Shown: piece after piece, positions 26,065 through 34,214 of the stretch | Layout: the number at the start of each line of letters is the position of its first letter | Numbering within the stretch: the stretch's first letter is position 1 | Assembly: GCA_963798855.1 (NCBI GenBank) | Contig: CAWCUU010000002.1 | Coordinates: 558,001-622,000 of the forward strand | Origin: CAWCUU01 sp963798855 | GTDB taxonomy: Bacteria; Gemmatimonadota; Gemmatimonadetes; Longimicrobiales; RSA9 | Direction of reading: 5' to 3' | DNA: 64,000 bases | Program-made: the position numbers and the translations under genes | The notes under the pieces: model-generated | What the model was told of the DNA's origin: nothing | Databases searched by the model: none | Seen by the model: the letters and a program-made list of their open reading frames with translations, nothing else

Positions 26065-27288
26065 TCATGTGTGGCTCCTCAGTACCTCGATAACGCGGTC
26101 TATGTCATCAGGCGTGTGATCGGCGTTGACCTGAAAGCGGATCTCCTCGTCGCCGCGGGGCACGACCGGATAGGCCAGCCCCGTTGCGAGCACGCCGTTG
26201 TCGTAGAGGTGGCGCACGAGCGAGCGCGTGCGCGCAGTATCGCGCACCATCAGCGGCACGACCGGGTGGTCGCCGGGGATCGTCTCGAGGCCGAGACCGA
26301 TCAGGCCGCGCTCGAAGCGCGAGGTGAGGGAACGCAGCCGACCCAGCAGCTCGCGCCCCTCCTCGCTGTCCAGCAGCTCGAGCGACGCCAGCGCTGCGGC
26401 CGCCTCGCCCGCGGTGATCGGGTTCGAGTAGATGTACATCGGCGCGGTCTCGCGGAGGTACCGGATCAGCGGCTCGTCGCCGACCACGTACCCGCCGTTC
26501 ACGCCGAACGCCTTCCCCAGCGTACCGACCAGCACGTCCACGGGCTCGCCGCCGGTGTACTCCTCCGTGCCACGCCCCGTCTCGCCGAACGCACCGACGC
26601 CGTGAGAGTCGTCGGCGAGCACGATGATGTTTTCCTCGAAATCGCCGTCGTGCTCTCGCGCGATCGCGACGATGCGGTCGAGCGGCGCGTGGTCACCCCG
26701 CATGCTGAAGATCCCGTCCGTGATCACCAGCACCCGCTTCGCGCGACCCTTCACCTGCTCGATCTGGCGCTCGAGCACGGCCATGTCCAGGTGCGGGTAG
26801 ACCGACTTCTCCATCGGCCGTGACAGCCGGATCGAATTGATGATGCAGTTATGGTTCAGCTCATCGCTGATCACCGCGGTCGTCTCCGTAACCAGCGGCG
26901 TCACGATCCCTACCATCGTCGCGTAGGCCGACGAGAAGATCATCCCCGCCTCACGGCCATGGAACGCCGCCAGCCGGCGCTCGAGCTCTACGTGCGGCTC
27001 GTACGTGCCGCTGATGAAGCGCACCGCCCCCGGCCCCGCGCCGTACGCCTCCACCGCCCGTTCCTCCGCCTCGATCGTCGCACGCCGCAGCCCCATGCCC
27101 AGGTACGAGTTCGAGTTCATGCGGATGAACTCCCGCTCCCCCTCACCCCGCAGGACGAAGCGCGGACCCCGGTTGCCCGAAGGCGGAAGCACCCGCACGA
27201 CGACCGATTCCTTCCCCTTCGCCGTGCCCTTCTCCTCCAGCTCCGCGACGTGCCTCTCCAGCACTCGATTCAACCGCTCCAGCGGCAT
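26065..27288 (-). CDS. kbl: 2-amino-3-ketobutyrate CoA ligase
   Basis: A 407-aa alpha-oxoamine synthase cleaving 2-amino-3-oxobutyrate with CoA to glycine and acetyl-CoA, the second step of threonine breakdown. PLP motifs are ADDSHGVGAFGETGRG and VGTLGKAFGVNGG, with the lysine near residue 257. It starts at ATG after a strong GGAGG site. The tdh gene lies upstream on the same strand and supplies its substrate. The leader between them is made almost wholly of a G-rich 6/7-bp repeat that runs up to the ribosome-binding site. Confidence 0.92.
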   Translation of the reverse strand: MPLERLNRVLERHVAELEEKGTAKGKESVVVRVLPPSGNRGPRFVLRGEGEREFIRMNSNSYLGMGLRRATIEAEERAVEAYGAGPGAVRFISGTYEPHVELERRLAAFHGREAGMIFSSAYATMVGIVTPLVTETTAVISDELNHNCIINSIRLSRPMEKSVYPHLDMAVLERQIEQVKGRAKRVLVITDGIFSMRGDHAPLDRIVAIAREHDGDFEENIIVLADDSHGVGAFGETGRGTEEYTGGEPVDVLVGTLGKAFGVNGGYVVGDEPLIRYLRETAPMYIYSNPITAGEAAAALASLELLDSEEGRELLGRLRSLTSRFERGLIGLGLETIPGDHPVVPLMVRDTARTRSLVRHLYDNGVLATGLAYPVVPRGDEEIRFQVNADHTPDDIDRVIEVLRSHT

Positions 27289-27299
27289 GACTGCCTCCT

Positions 27300-27475
27300 T
27301 GCCCTTGCCCTCGCCCTCGCCCTCGCCCCTCGCCCTAGCCCTCGCCCCTCGCCCTCGCCCCTCGCCCCTCGCCCCTCGCCCTCGCCCTCGCCCTCGCCCT
27401 CGCCCCTCGCCCCTCGCCCCTCGCCCCTCGCCCCTCGCCCCTCGCCCCTCGCCCCTCGCCCTAGCCCTAGCCCTA
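27300..27475 (-). repeat. TAGGGC/GAGGGC/GAGGGGC tandem array between tdh and kbl
   Basis: Nearly 180 bases of mixed hexamers and heptamers. On the mRNA strand it starts with the tdh stop TAG in three TAGGGC units, then runs as GAGGGC and GAGGGGC units to just before the kbl ribosome site. G3-G4 runs separated by short loops make the transcript strongly G-quadruplex-prone. Unit-number variation by slippage would be expected. Confidence 0.95.
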
Positions 27476-28408
27476 GCCCTCGAAGCGCAGCTTCGCCAGC
27501 ATGTCGGCCGTCATCGCCTCCAGATCGTACTCCGGGCACCATCCCCACTCCCGCCGGGCGGCGGTGTCATCGATGCGGCGGGGCCAGGAGTCCGCGATCC
27601 GCTGGCGGACAGGGTCGATGTCGTAGTCGATCGTGAAGTCGGGGATGTGGCGCCGGATCGCCTCCGCGAGCCGGGCGGGCGTGAGCTGCATGGCCGTTAC
27701 GTTGAACGCATTGCGGTGCTCGAGGCGCGAGGGACCGGCTTCCATGAGTGACACCGCCGCCCTGAGAGCATCGGGCATGTACATCATGTCGAGCTGCGTG
27801 TCCTCGCGCAGGAAGCAGGTGTAGTGGCGATGCTCGACCGCCTCGTGAAAGATCTCGACCGCGTAGTCCGTCGTGCCGCCGCCGGGCGGAGCCGCGTACG
27901 AGATCAGCCCTGGATAGCGGACGCCTCGCGCGTCCACGCCGAAGCGGTCGTGGTAGTAGTCGCACAGCAGCTCACCCGCCACCTTCGTCACGCCGTACAT
28001 GCTGGTGGGCCGCTGAATGGTGTCCTGAGGCGCAGGGTCCGGCGGCGTCCCGGGTCCGAAGGCCGCGATCGAGCTGGGGCAGAACACCGCGCAGCCGTGC
28101 CCCCGCGCCGCCTCCAGCACGTTGAAGAGGCCGCCCAGGTTGACCCGGTAGGCCTTCTGCGGGTCGCGCTCCGCGGTAGCCGAGAGGATCGCCGCCAGGT
28201 GATAGATCGTATCGACGTCGTGGCGCTCGATCGTGCGTTCGAGGGCCGTCGCATCGGTGCAATCCACGAGCTCGAACGGTCCATCTTCCACCTCGGGGCG
28301 TCGAATGTCCGAAGCCACGACGCGGTCTTCGCCATACCGCTGCCTCAACGCAGGAACGAGCTCCGAGCCGATCTGCCCCGCCGAGCCCGTCACCAGTATC
28401 CGCTGCAT
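27473..28408 (-). CDS. tdh: L-threonine 3-dehydrogenase, SDR/epimerase type
   Basis: A 311-aa extended short-chain dehydrogenase. The N-terminal ILVTGSAGQIGSELV is the NAD-binding loop. The catalytic Tyr-Lys pair is in SMYGVTKVAGE, and YPGLISYAAPPGGGTTDYA is characteristic of SDR-type threonine dehydrogenases, which oxidise threonine to 2-amino-3-oxobutyrate. The product is used by KBL encoded downstream. ATG at 28408 (after GGAG) begins at the canonical N terminus; another ATG is ten codons upstream. The last residue Gly and stop TAG are part of the TAGGGC repeat. Confidence 0.92.
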   Translation of the reverse strand: MQRILVTGSAGQIGSELVPALRQRYGEDRVVASDIRRPEVEDGPFELVDCTDATALERTIERHDVDTIYHLAAILSATAERDPQKAYRVNLGGLFNVLEAARGHGCAVFCPSSIAAFGPGTPPDPAPQDTIQRPTSMYGVTKVAGELLCDYYHDRFGVDARGVRYPGLISYAAPPGGGTTDYAVEIFHEAVEHRHYTCFLREDTQLDMMYMPDALRAAVSLMEAGPSRLEHRNAFNVTAMQLTPARLAEAIRRHIPDFTIDYDIDPVRQRIADSWPRRIDDTAARREWGWCPEYDLEAMTADMLAKLRFEG

Positions 28409-28519
28409 CCGCTCCGGTCCCCTCGCGCTGTCCGACATGCCGCCACCGCCGCGCTAACCTACCGGCGGGCAATGGAAGGCGCTAACGGAGCTCCCTCGCC
28501 GCAGCCGTCCCTCACGCCT

Positions 28520-28659
28520 CGCAGTAAACGCCTCGCCGTCAGCGCCTCGCAGTAAACGCCTCGCCGTCAGCGCCTCGCCGTCAGCGCCTCGCCGTCAGCG
28601 CCTCGCAGTAAACGCCTCGCAGTAAACGCCTCGCCGCAATCGCCTCGCCGTCAGCGCCT
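28520..28659 (-). repeat. 14-bp tandem array containing the trpE stop codon
   Basis: Ten perfect-length 14-bp units of two main types on the trpE strand: AGGCGCTGACGGCG and AGGCGTTTACTGCG, with one intermediate. The first unit in the trpE direction encodes Arg-Arg-stop (AGG CGC TGA). The array fills most of the gap to the tdh gene. The same unit, with the same Arg-Arg-stop reading, ends the OmpA gene 18 kb away. Confidence 0.96.
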
Positions 28660-30159
28660 CGCAGCCGCGACTCTCAGCAACGCCCGCGCCTTCGCGAGCG
28701 TCTCCTCGTATTCCTTCGCCGGCACGGAGTCGGCGACGATGCCCGCGCCGGCCTGAACGTAGGCGCGGCCGCCCGTCGCGACGAGCGTGCGGATCGCGAT
28801 GGCGGTGTCCATCGCGGATCCGCCGTACGCGATGTAGCCGACCGCGCCGGCGTAGGGGCCGCGGCGCACGGGTTCCAGCTCGTCGATGATCTGCATCGCC
28901 CGGATCTTGGGAGCGCCGGAGACGGTCCCGGCAGGAAAACAGGCGCGGAACACATCGAACGCATCGAGGCCCTCGCGGAGGTGGCCTTCGACTTGACTGA
29001 CGATGTGCATCACGTGGCTGTACTTCTCGATGCCCATGTACTCCGGCACCTTCACGCTGCCGTAGCGCGCCACCCGGCCGACATCGTTGCGGCCGAGGTC
29101 CACGAGCATGAGATGCTCCGCGCGCTCCTTCTCGTCCGCGAGCAGCTCCTCGATCAGCGCCCCGTCCTCCTCATCCGTTTGGCCGCGCCGGCGGGTTCCG
29201 GCGATCGGCCGCACGATCACCCGCTCATCTTCCAGGCGGACGAGCACCTCCGGCGAGGATCCGACGAGCGTCAACCCGTCCAGCTCCAGGAAGTAGAGGT
29301 ACGGCGACGGGTTCAGGGAGCGAAGCTCGCGGTAGAGCGTGAACGGCTCCGTTGACAGCTCCATCTCGAGTCGTTGGCTGAGCACGACCTGGAAGGCATC
29401 GCCGTCCAGGATGTAGTCGCGGATGCGCTGGACGTCGCGCTCGAAGTCGGCGCGGGCGTACGAGCTTTCGAAGGCGACGTCGCCGACGGTCTGGCGCCAG
29501 GGCAGCGGCGGCGGCGCGGGCTCCGACTCCAGCGAACGAGCCAGCCGGTCCAGCTTCACGATGGCTTCGCCGTGCCTTCGCTGCAGCTCGACCCGATCGG
29601 GATCTCCGGAGACGTCGACGAGTGCGATCGCGCGCGCGCGGCCGAACAGGTTGTCGATCGCGAGCACGACGTCCGTCATCATGAACACCGCCTGCGGCAG
29701 CCGCAGGTCGTCGGGCGGCGGCTCCCCGAGCCGCTCGATGTAGCGCACCATGTCGTAGCCGGCGAAGCCGACGGCGCCGCCAATGAAGCGGGGCAGTCCC
29801 GGCACGCGCACCGTGCGACGCGCACGCAGGAGCGTCGCGAGCTCGCGCAGCGGATCCTCGGAGGGCTCGCCGGCCGACCAGCCGCCATCCGCTGTCCAGC
29901 GCCGCACGAGCCCACCCCGCCTCTGCGGTCCCGCATCGACGCGCCACGCCTCGCGTGGCTCTGTGCCGAGGAAGGTGTAGCGAGCCCACTTCTCGCCCCC
30001 CACCACCGACTCGTAGAGAAAGCCGAACGGTGCGCGGCGCAGCTTCGCGTAGGCGGTCACCGCCGTGTCCGTGTCGAAGAGCAGCTCGCGCCAGACGGGG
30101 ACGAGGTCCCCCTGTCGCGCCAGCTGCTCGAACTCCTCGAAGGCGGGGGCCGGGTTCAT
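28651..30159 (-). CDS. trpE: anthranilate synthase component I
   Basis: A 502-aa chorismate-utilising enzyme that makes anthranilate with a TrpG glutaminase. The C-terminal catalytic domain is clear: FQVVLSQRLEMELS, PSPYLYFLELDG, IAGTRRRGQTDEED, HLMLVDLGRNDVGRV and FPAGTVSGAPKIRAM. The Ala/Gly-rich end VQAGAGIVADSVP is also typical. No trpG is next to it, so TrpG must be encoded elsewhere. ATG at 30159 precedes the N-terminal domain; upstream frame is not convincing. Divergent from hyuA by 85 bases. Confidence 0.94.
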   Translation of the reverse strand: MNPAPAFEEFEQLARQGDLVPVWRELLFDTDTAVTAYAKLRRAPFGFLYESVVGGEKWARYTFLGTEPREAWRVDAGPQRRGGLVRRWTADGGWSAGEPSEDPLRELATLLRARRTVRVPGLPRFIGGAVGFAGYDMVRYIERLGEPPPDDLRLPQAVFMMTDVVLAIDNLFGRARAIALVDVSGDPDRVELQRRHGEAIVKLDRLARSLESEPAPPPLPWRQTVGDVAFESSYARADFERDVQRIRDYILDGDAFQVVLSQRLEMELSTEPFTLYRELRSLNPSPYLYFLELDGLTLVGSSPEVLVRLEDERVIVRPIAGTRRRGQTDEEDGALIEELLADEKERAEHLMLVDLGRNDVGRVARYGSVKVPEYMGIEKYSHVMHIVSQVEGHLREGLDAFDVFRACFPAGTVSGAPKIRAMQIIDELEPVRRGPYAGAVGYIAYGGSAMDTAIAIRTLVATGGRAYVQAGAGIVADSVPAKEYEETLAKARALLRVAAARR

Positions 30160-30244
30160 GGCGGGCAAGGTCCGCCGGCCCCGGGCGCGGCGCAAGGCCC
30201 GCCTTCCCTTGCCCGGCGCTGGCGCCGGCGCCACCATCCGCGGA

Positions 30245-32236
30245 ATGGACGAGCAGGGAATCCCCATACTGGTCGCCGTCGACACCGGCGGCACGTTCAC
30301 GGACGTCGTCGCGCTGCGCGATGGCCGCCTGCTCGTGCACAAGCTGCCGTCCACGCCGGACGATCCGGCGCGCGCCGTGATCGATGGCATCCGCGCAGTC
30401 GCCAGGGGCATTCCTCCCGCCGACCTGACGCTCGTCCACGGATCCACGGTCGCGACGAACGCGCTGCTCGAGCGCGATGGCGCCCACGTGGCGCTCGTGA
30501 CGAATCGCGGCTTCGAGGATGTCATCGAGATCGGGCGTCAGAACCGGCCACAGCTCTACGCTCTCGTCGGCCACAGGCCGCCTCCGCTTGTCGCGCGCGG
30601 CGACCGGCTCGGCATCTCGGGCCGGATCGGACCGGCGGGCGAGGAGATCGAGCCGCTCGACGGACGGGAGCTCCAGGAGCTGCCGGCGCGGATTCCCGGC
30701 GGCGTGCAGTCCATCGCCATATGCCTGCTGCACAGTTACGCGAACGCCGCGCACGAGGAGAGCGTCGCCGGCGCGCTCGAGGGGCTCGGGCTGCCGATCT
30801 CCGTATCCTCCCGCCTGCTCCCCGAGTACCGGGAGTACGAACGGACCGCCACGACCGTAGTCAACGCCTTCGTCGCCCCGCGAATGCAGCGCTACCTCGG
30901 CCGGCTCGCGCGCGACTCGGGGGCGGGCCGCGTTCGCATCATGGGATCGGGCGGCGGCGCGCTTCCGATCTCGCGCGCCGTCCGCGAGCCCGTGCACACC
31001 GTTCTCTCCGGTCCGGCCGGCGGCATCATCGGCGCCCTCGAGCACGCGCGCCGCGCCGGCATCACCGACATCCTCACCTTCGACATGGGGGGCACGTCCA
31101 CCGACGTCTCCCTCTGCCCCGGTCGGCCGCTGCACACACGCGAGTTCGAGATCGGCGGGCTGCCCGTCGCCGTTCCCGTCCTGGACATCCACACGGTCGG
31201 CGCGGGCGGCGGCTCGATCGCCTGGGTGGACGCGGGTGGCGCGCTTCGAGTGGGACCCCGGAGCGCGGGGGCGCAGCCGGGGCCGATCTGCTACGGGCTC
31301 GGCGGTACCGAAGTCACGGTCACCGACGCGCACGTCTGGCTCGGGCGCATCCCCGCGGAAGCCCGCCTCGCGGGCGGCCGCCTGCTCGACCGCGACGCGA
31401 TCGCGGGGCCGCTCGCCGACCTCGCCCGTGCTCTCGGGCTTTCCACCGACGCGGCGGCCGAAGGAATACTGGACGTGGCGAACGTCGCGATGGAGGGGGC
31501 GCTACGCGTCATCAGCGTAGAGCGCGGCTACGACCCCGCCGCCTCGACTCTGTTGCCGTTCGGAGGTGCCGCCGGGCTCCACGCCGTCGAGCTCGCGGAG
31601 CGGCTCGGCATCCCGCGCGTTCTGCTCCCGACCGATCCCGGGGTGCTGTCGGCCTTCGGCATGCTCGTCTCACCGGTACGCAAGGAAGCTGCCCGCACCG
31701 TCCTTTCCGCGGCCGCTGTGTCCGACGGAGCGTCTCTCCAAGACACGATGCTCGACCTCGAGGCAGAGGTACTCGCGGCCATGGCCGGTGAAGGAATCCC
31801 GGCACGAGGCCTGACGATCGAGCGCATCGTCGACGCCCGCTACCGGGGCCAGAGCTACGAGCTGCGCGTCCAGGCCGACGGATGGGTGGAGCGCTTCCAT
31901 CAGGCGCACGAGACCCGCTACGGCTATCGCCAGCACGAGGAGCCCGTCGAGGCCGTCACCGCGCGGGTCATCGCGAGCGCGACGGCGCCCGCGCTCCCGG
32001 TCCCGCGTTTGTCCGCTGCCGGCGACACCGATCCGCCCACCCGGGAGGTCACCGTGGTGCATCGAGGAGCTCCTGTGGCCGCCCGGCTCGTGGATCGGTC
32101 CTCCCTGCTTGCAGCACACCGCATCATCGGCCCGGCCGTAGTGCTGGAATACAGCGCGACGACCTGGCTACCACCAGACTGGAAAGCCACCGTCCAGCCG
32201 GACGGCGCATTGCTTGCCGGCCCCGCGACACCGTAG
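30245..32236 (+). CDS. hyuA: hydantoinase/oxoprolinase A subunit
   Basis: A 663-aa ATP-dependent hydantoinase A/5-oxoprolinase-type subunit. Key features are VAVDTGGTFTDVV at the N terminus, HGSTVATNALLER, GPAGGIIGALEHA, FDMGGTSTDVSL and VGAGGGSIAWVD, all ASKHA nucleotide-binding segments. It normally works with HyuB, which is encoded directly downstream in most genomes. Here there is no hyuB: only 59 bases remain before the end of a sulfotransferase gene on the other strand. The 3' coding end holds one copy of a 25-bp direct repeat. Confidence 0.93.
   Translation: MDEQGIPILVAVDTGGTFTDVVALRDGRLLVHKLPSTPDDPARAVIDGIRAVARGIPPADLTLVHGSTVATNALLERDGAHVALVTNRGFEDVIEIGRQNRPQLYALVGHRPPPLVARGDRLGISGRIGPAGEEIEPLDGRELQELPARIPGGVQSIAICLLHSYANAAHEESVAGALEGLGLPISVSSRLLPEYREYERTATTVVNAFVAPRMQRYLGRLARDSGAGRVRIMGSGGGALPISRAVREPVHTVLSGPAGGIIGALEHARRAGITDILTFDMGGTSTDVSLCPGRPLHTREFEIGGLPVAVPVLDIHTVGAGGGSIAWVDAGGALRVGPRSAGAQPGPICYGLGGTEVTVTDAHVWLGRIPAEARLAGGRLLDRDAIAGPLADLARALGLSTDAAAEGILDVANVAMEGALRVISVERGYDPAASTLLPFGGAAGLHAVELAERLGIPRVLLPTDPGVLSAFGMLVSPVRKEAARTVLSAAAVSDGASLQDTMLDLEAEVLAAMAGEGIPARGLTIERIVDARYRGQSYELRVQADGWVERFHQAHETRYGYRQHEEPVEAVTARVIASATAPALPVPRLSAAGDTDPPTREVTVVHRGAPVAARLVDRSSLLAAHRIIGPAVVLEYSATTWLPPDWKATVQPDGALLAGPATP
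32193..32217. repeat. 25-bp direct repeat, left copy (in hyuA)
   Basis: TCCAGCCGGACGGCGCATTG plus CTTGC occurs here near the 3' end of hyuA and again, perfectly, at 34149-34173. The two copies flank the pair of sulfotransferase genes. A perfect 25-base match is not expected by chance in 64 kb. Confidence 0.97.
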
Positions 32237-32295
32237 TGCCGCCCGAGGTCGTCGCCGCCACCGCGGCGAGCATTGCTGCGGTCCCGGCCAGCGGG

Positions 32296-33207
32296 TCACC
32301 CCTGCTCAGCCGCCGGCACCTCGTCCGGATCGATACCGTGTTCGACCGGGCCGCGCGTCGTCGCCCAGAGTGGAAGCTCACGTCCGAGGAGCAGCTCCGT
32401 TCTACGCACCTGCTCACGCGCCACCGAGCGGAGGCGTTCGCCGACCTCCGCGGACTGGTCCTCCTGCTTCGGAGCAGTCTCCCTGGTGGCCATGTGGCTG
32501 GCCCGTTCCTTCCAGCCCCGGGGTACCCACGGCGCCACGCGGTCCCATAGGGCGCTGTGTCGGAACCGCTCCAGCAATCCGAGGCCCCGCGACGTATGGA
32601 TCGTGTCGGGCCGTGCGTTCCGTTGCTCCAGCCTCGGCTCGCCCGATGGAGCGGGCAGGCCGAGCCACGCGAGAGTCCCGCTCAGCAGGGTGCCCGGGTC
32701 GCGGATCACCTCCTCGTAGACGAGGGTCAGCACGGCTTCCGGTCCGAACAGTTCCAGCCACGATTCCAGCTGCATCGCGTAGTCGCCGTAGGCCATGTAC
32801 AGCGGGTCCTGTGTGAGGGCCTCGAGCATCGGCCGCTCCTCGCGGAACTCCGGCCGCACGGAACGCGTGTTGTGCCAGTAATGACTGATAGCCCGGTCGA
32901 TCGGATCGCGCATTAGGTAGATCATCCTGGCGTCCGGAGAGAACGCGTGGAGTCGTTGCGCCACACCCTCGAACAACGGCCGCTTCGTGTAATGGGTGCT
33001 CGACTCGCCGGCGTAGCGTACGTCCATCGCATCGGCGAAGAGGCTCAGGTACCAGTCCGGATCCTTGGGATGGTAACGGAACTCGGGCACGAAGAATCCC
33101 GGTTCCTTGATCGGCGACATGAAGATGTCCGGGTGTCCGGCCAGGAAGTGGTGGAGCGAGGTGGTACCGCACTTGGCGGCGCCGATGATGAAGAGATTGG
33201 GCCTCAA
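32296..33207 (-). CDS. PAPS-dependent sulfotransferase (second of pair)
   Basis: A 303-aa sulfotransferase transferring sulfate from PAPS to a carbohydrate or lipid acceptor. The 5'-phosphosulfate loop is IIGAAKCGTTSLHHFLAG and the 3'-phosphate site is YLMRDPIDRAISHYWHN. A catalytic Glu-type segment is MSPIKEPGFF. The frame is open back into the upstream gene. TTG at 33207, with GGAGG eight bases before it, is chosen because it lies after the upstream stop and gives the normal N terminus. It is in tandem with a related gene and bracketed by the 25-bp direct repeat. Confidence 0.9.
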   Translation of the reverse strand: MRPNLFIIGAAKCGTTSLHHFLAGHPDIFMSPIKEPGFFVPEFRYHPKDPDWYLSLFADAMDVRYAGESSTHYTKRPLFEGVAQRLHAFSPDARMIYLMRDPIDRAISHYWHNTRSVRPEFREERPMLEALTQDPLYMAYGDYAMQLESWLELFGPEAVLTLVYEEVIRDPGTLLSGTLAWLGLPAPSGEPRLEQRNARPDTIHTSRGLGLLERFRHSALWDRVAPWVPRGWKERASHMATRETAPKQEDQSAEVGERLRSVAREQVRRTELLLGRELPLWATTRGPVEHGIDPDEVPAAEQG

Positions 33208-33232
33208 TGGTGCGACCTCCGCCGCAGGCGTA

Positions 33233-34048
33233 TCACCATAGGAACTCGGATCCCCAGGCCTCGGCCAGACGTCGATTGTGCGGAGCAAAATGTCGCTGAA
33301 GACGCTCCCTCATTTCCGCCGGCATCTCCGAATAGTGGCCGACGTTGTAAGCGCGCGATTCCGGAAGCCGCAGCGGCCGCAGCTCGAGGAAGCGGACGAG
33401 GCGCTCCCACTGCACCGCCGGGTGATCGAAGAAGGACTCACTCTTGAGGATCAACAGGCTCTCGCGGGGGAATACCTCGGCGTACCGCCGTAGCTGCTCC
33501 TCGTAGTGGCCTCGCTCGACGTACGTATAATGCTGGTGCGCGAAGCTCAGGTATTCAGGCTCCGCCAGCAACCGCTCGAGCTCGCCGGCCGTTCGCTCCG
33601 CTTCCCGCTCCACCGCGTCGCTGAAAGAGAGCGGCTCGCGACCCTTTCGTCGGTTGTGCTGGTAGTGGGAGTACGCACGCGTCACCGGATCGCGCAGGAG
33701 CACGATCAGCTTCACCTCGGGAAGGAGCTCGCGAATGCGTCTCGGCGCCTGGGGGTGGAACAGATAGTACGGGCTGGACTCCCCCGTCACACGCCTTCGT
33801 GGCACGGAGAGCGGGAACTGGGCCGCGTACCAGGACGTTCCTCTCGAGAAATTCAGGTCGAAGAAATGAACCTCCTTAAGCTTCGTCGCCGTAACATCCG
33901 GATGCTGCGAGAGTAGCCGATACAGCGTGGACGTTCCGCCCTTCTGGGCGCCGATGATGATGAACGAGGGGAGAGTTCTCGCGCCCGCGGTGGCGACCCG
34001 GAACCCGAAGCGGAGCCGTCGCAATCTGTAGAGGCCGGGAAGTTCCAT
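33233..34048 (-). CDS. PAPS-dependent sulfotransferase (first of pair)
   Basis: A 271-aa sulfotransferase of the heparan/N-sulfotransferase-like type. The PAPS loop is IIGAQKGGTSTLYRLL. KLKEVHFFDLNF contains the catalytic base region, and VLLRDPVTRAYSHYQHNRRKG is the 3'-phosphate site. It shares the fold with the next gene but is divergent in sequence, so the two may sulfate different positions. The ATG start is at the canonical N terminus. Codon use appears slightly less GC-rich than neighbours, which together with the flanking repeat suggests acquisition. Confidence 0.9.
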   Translation of the reverse strand: MELPGLYRLRRLRFGFRVATAGARTLPSFIIIGAQKGGTSTLYRLLSQHPDVTATKLKEVHFFDLNFSRGTSWYAAQFPLSVPRRRVTGESSPYYLFHPQAPRRIRELLPEVKLIVLLRDPVTRAYSHYQHNRRKGREPLSFSDAVEREAERTAGELERLLAEPEYLSFAHQHYTYVERGHYEEQLRRYAEVFPRESLLILKSESFFDHPAVQWERLVRFLELRPLRLPESRAYNVGHYSEMPAEMRERLQRHFAPHNRRLAEAWGSEFLW

Positions 34049-34148
34049 GGAGAAGTGCGCGAGGGTATTGCCACGACGGGCGTCTCGGCCATGCGAACAG
34101 TAGCATAATGCGACGTTCGCGGTCGAGACAGAGCGGGCCGGACCCCGA

Positions 34149-34173
34149 TCCAGCCGGACGGCGCATTGCTTGC
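34149..34173. repeat. 25-bp direct repeat, right copy
   Basis: Perfect second copy of the hyuA 3'-end sequence at 32193-32217. It lies between the first sulfotransferase gene and the outer-membrane protein gene and is not coding here. Confidence 0.97.
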
Positions 34174-34214
34174 GCAGGCGGCGGGAAAGTCATGGTGAAT
34201 CCAATGGAGGCGAT

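Noticed and set aside
27005..27751. Pro/Ser/Leu-rich protein encoded by the repeat array
   Set aside because: The low-complexity PSPLAPRPSP sequence is only a translation of the G/C-rich repeat on the opposite strand.
28520..28659. CRISPR array
   Set aside because: Units are 14 bp in direct tandem with no spacers and no cas genes nearby.
28651..31333. long antisense frames through trpE and hyuA
   Set aside because: Arg/Ala-rich composition typical of GC-rich shadows; real genes on the other strand have full family motifs.
32237..32295. start of a hyuB gene after hyuA
   Set aside because: A GTG overlaps the hyuA stop, but the encoded residues do not resemble HyuB and the frame soon runs antisense through the sulfotransferase gene.
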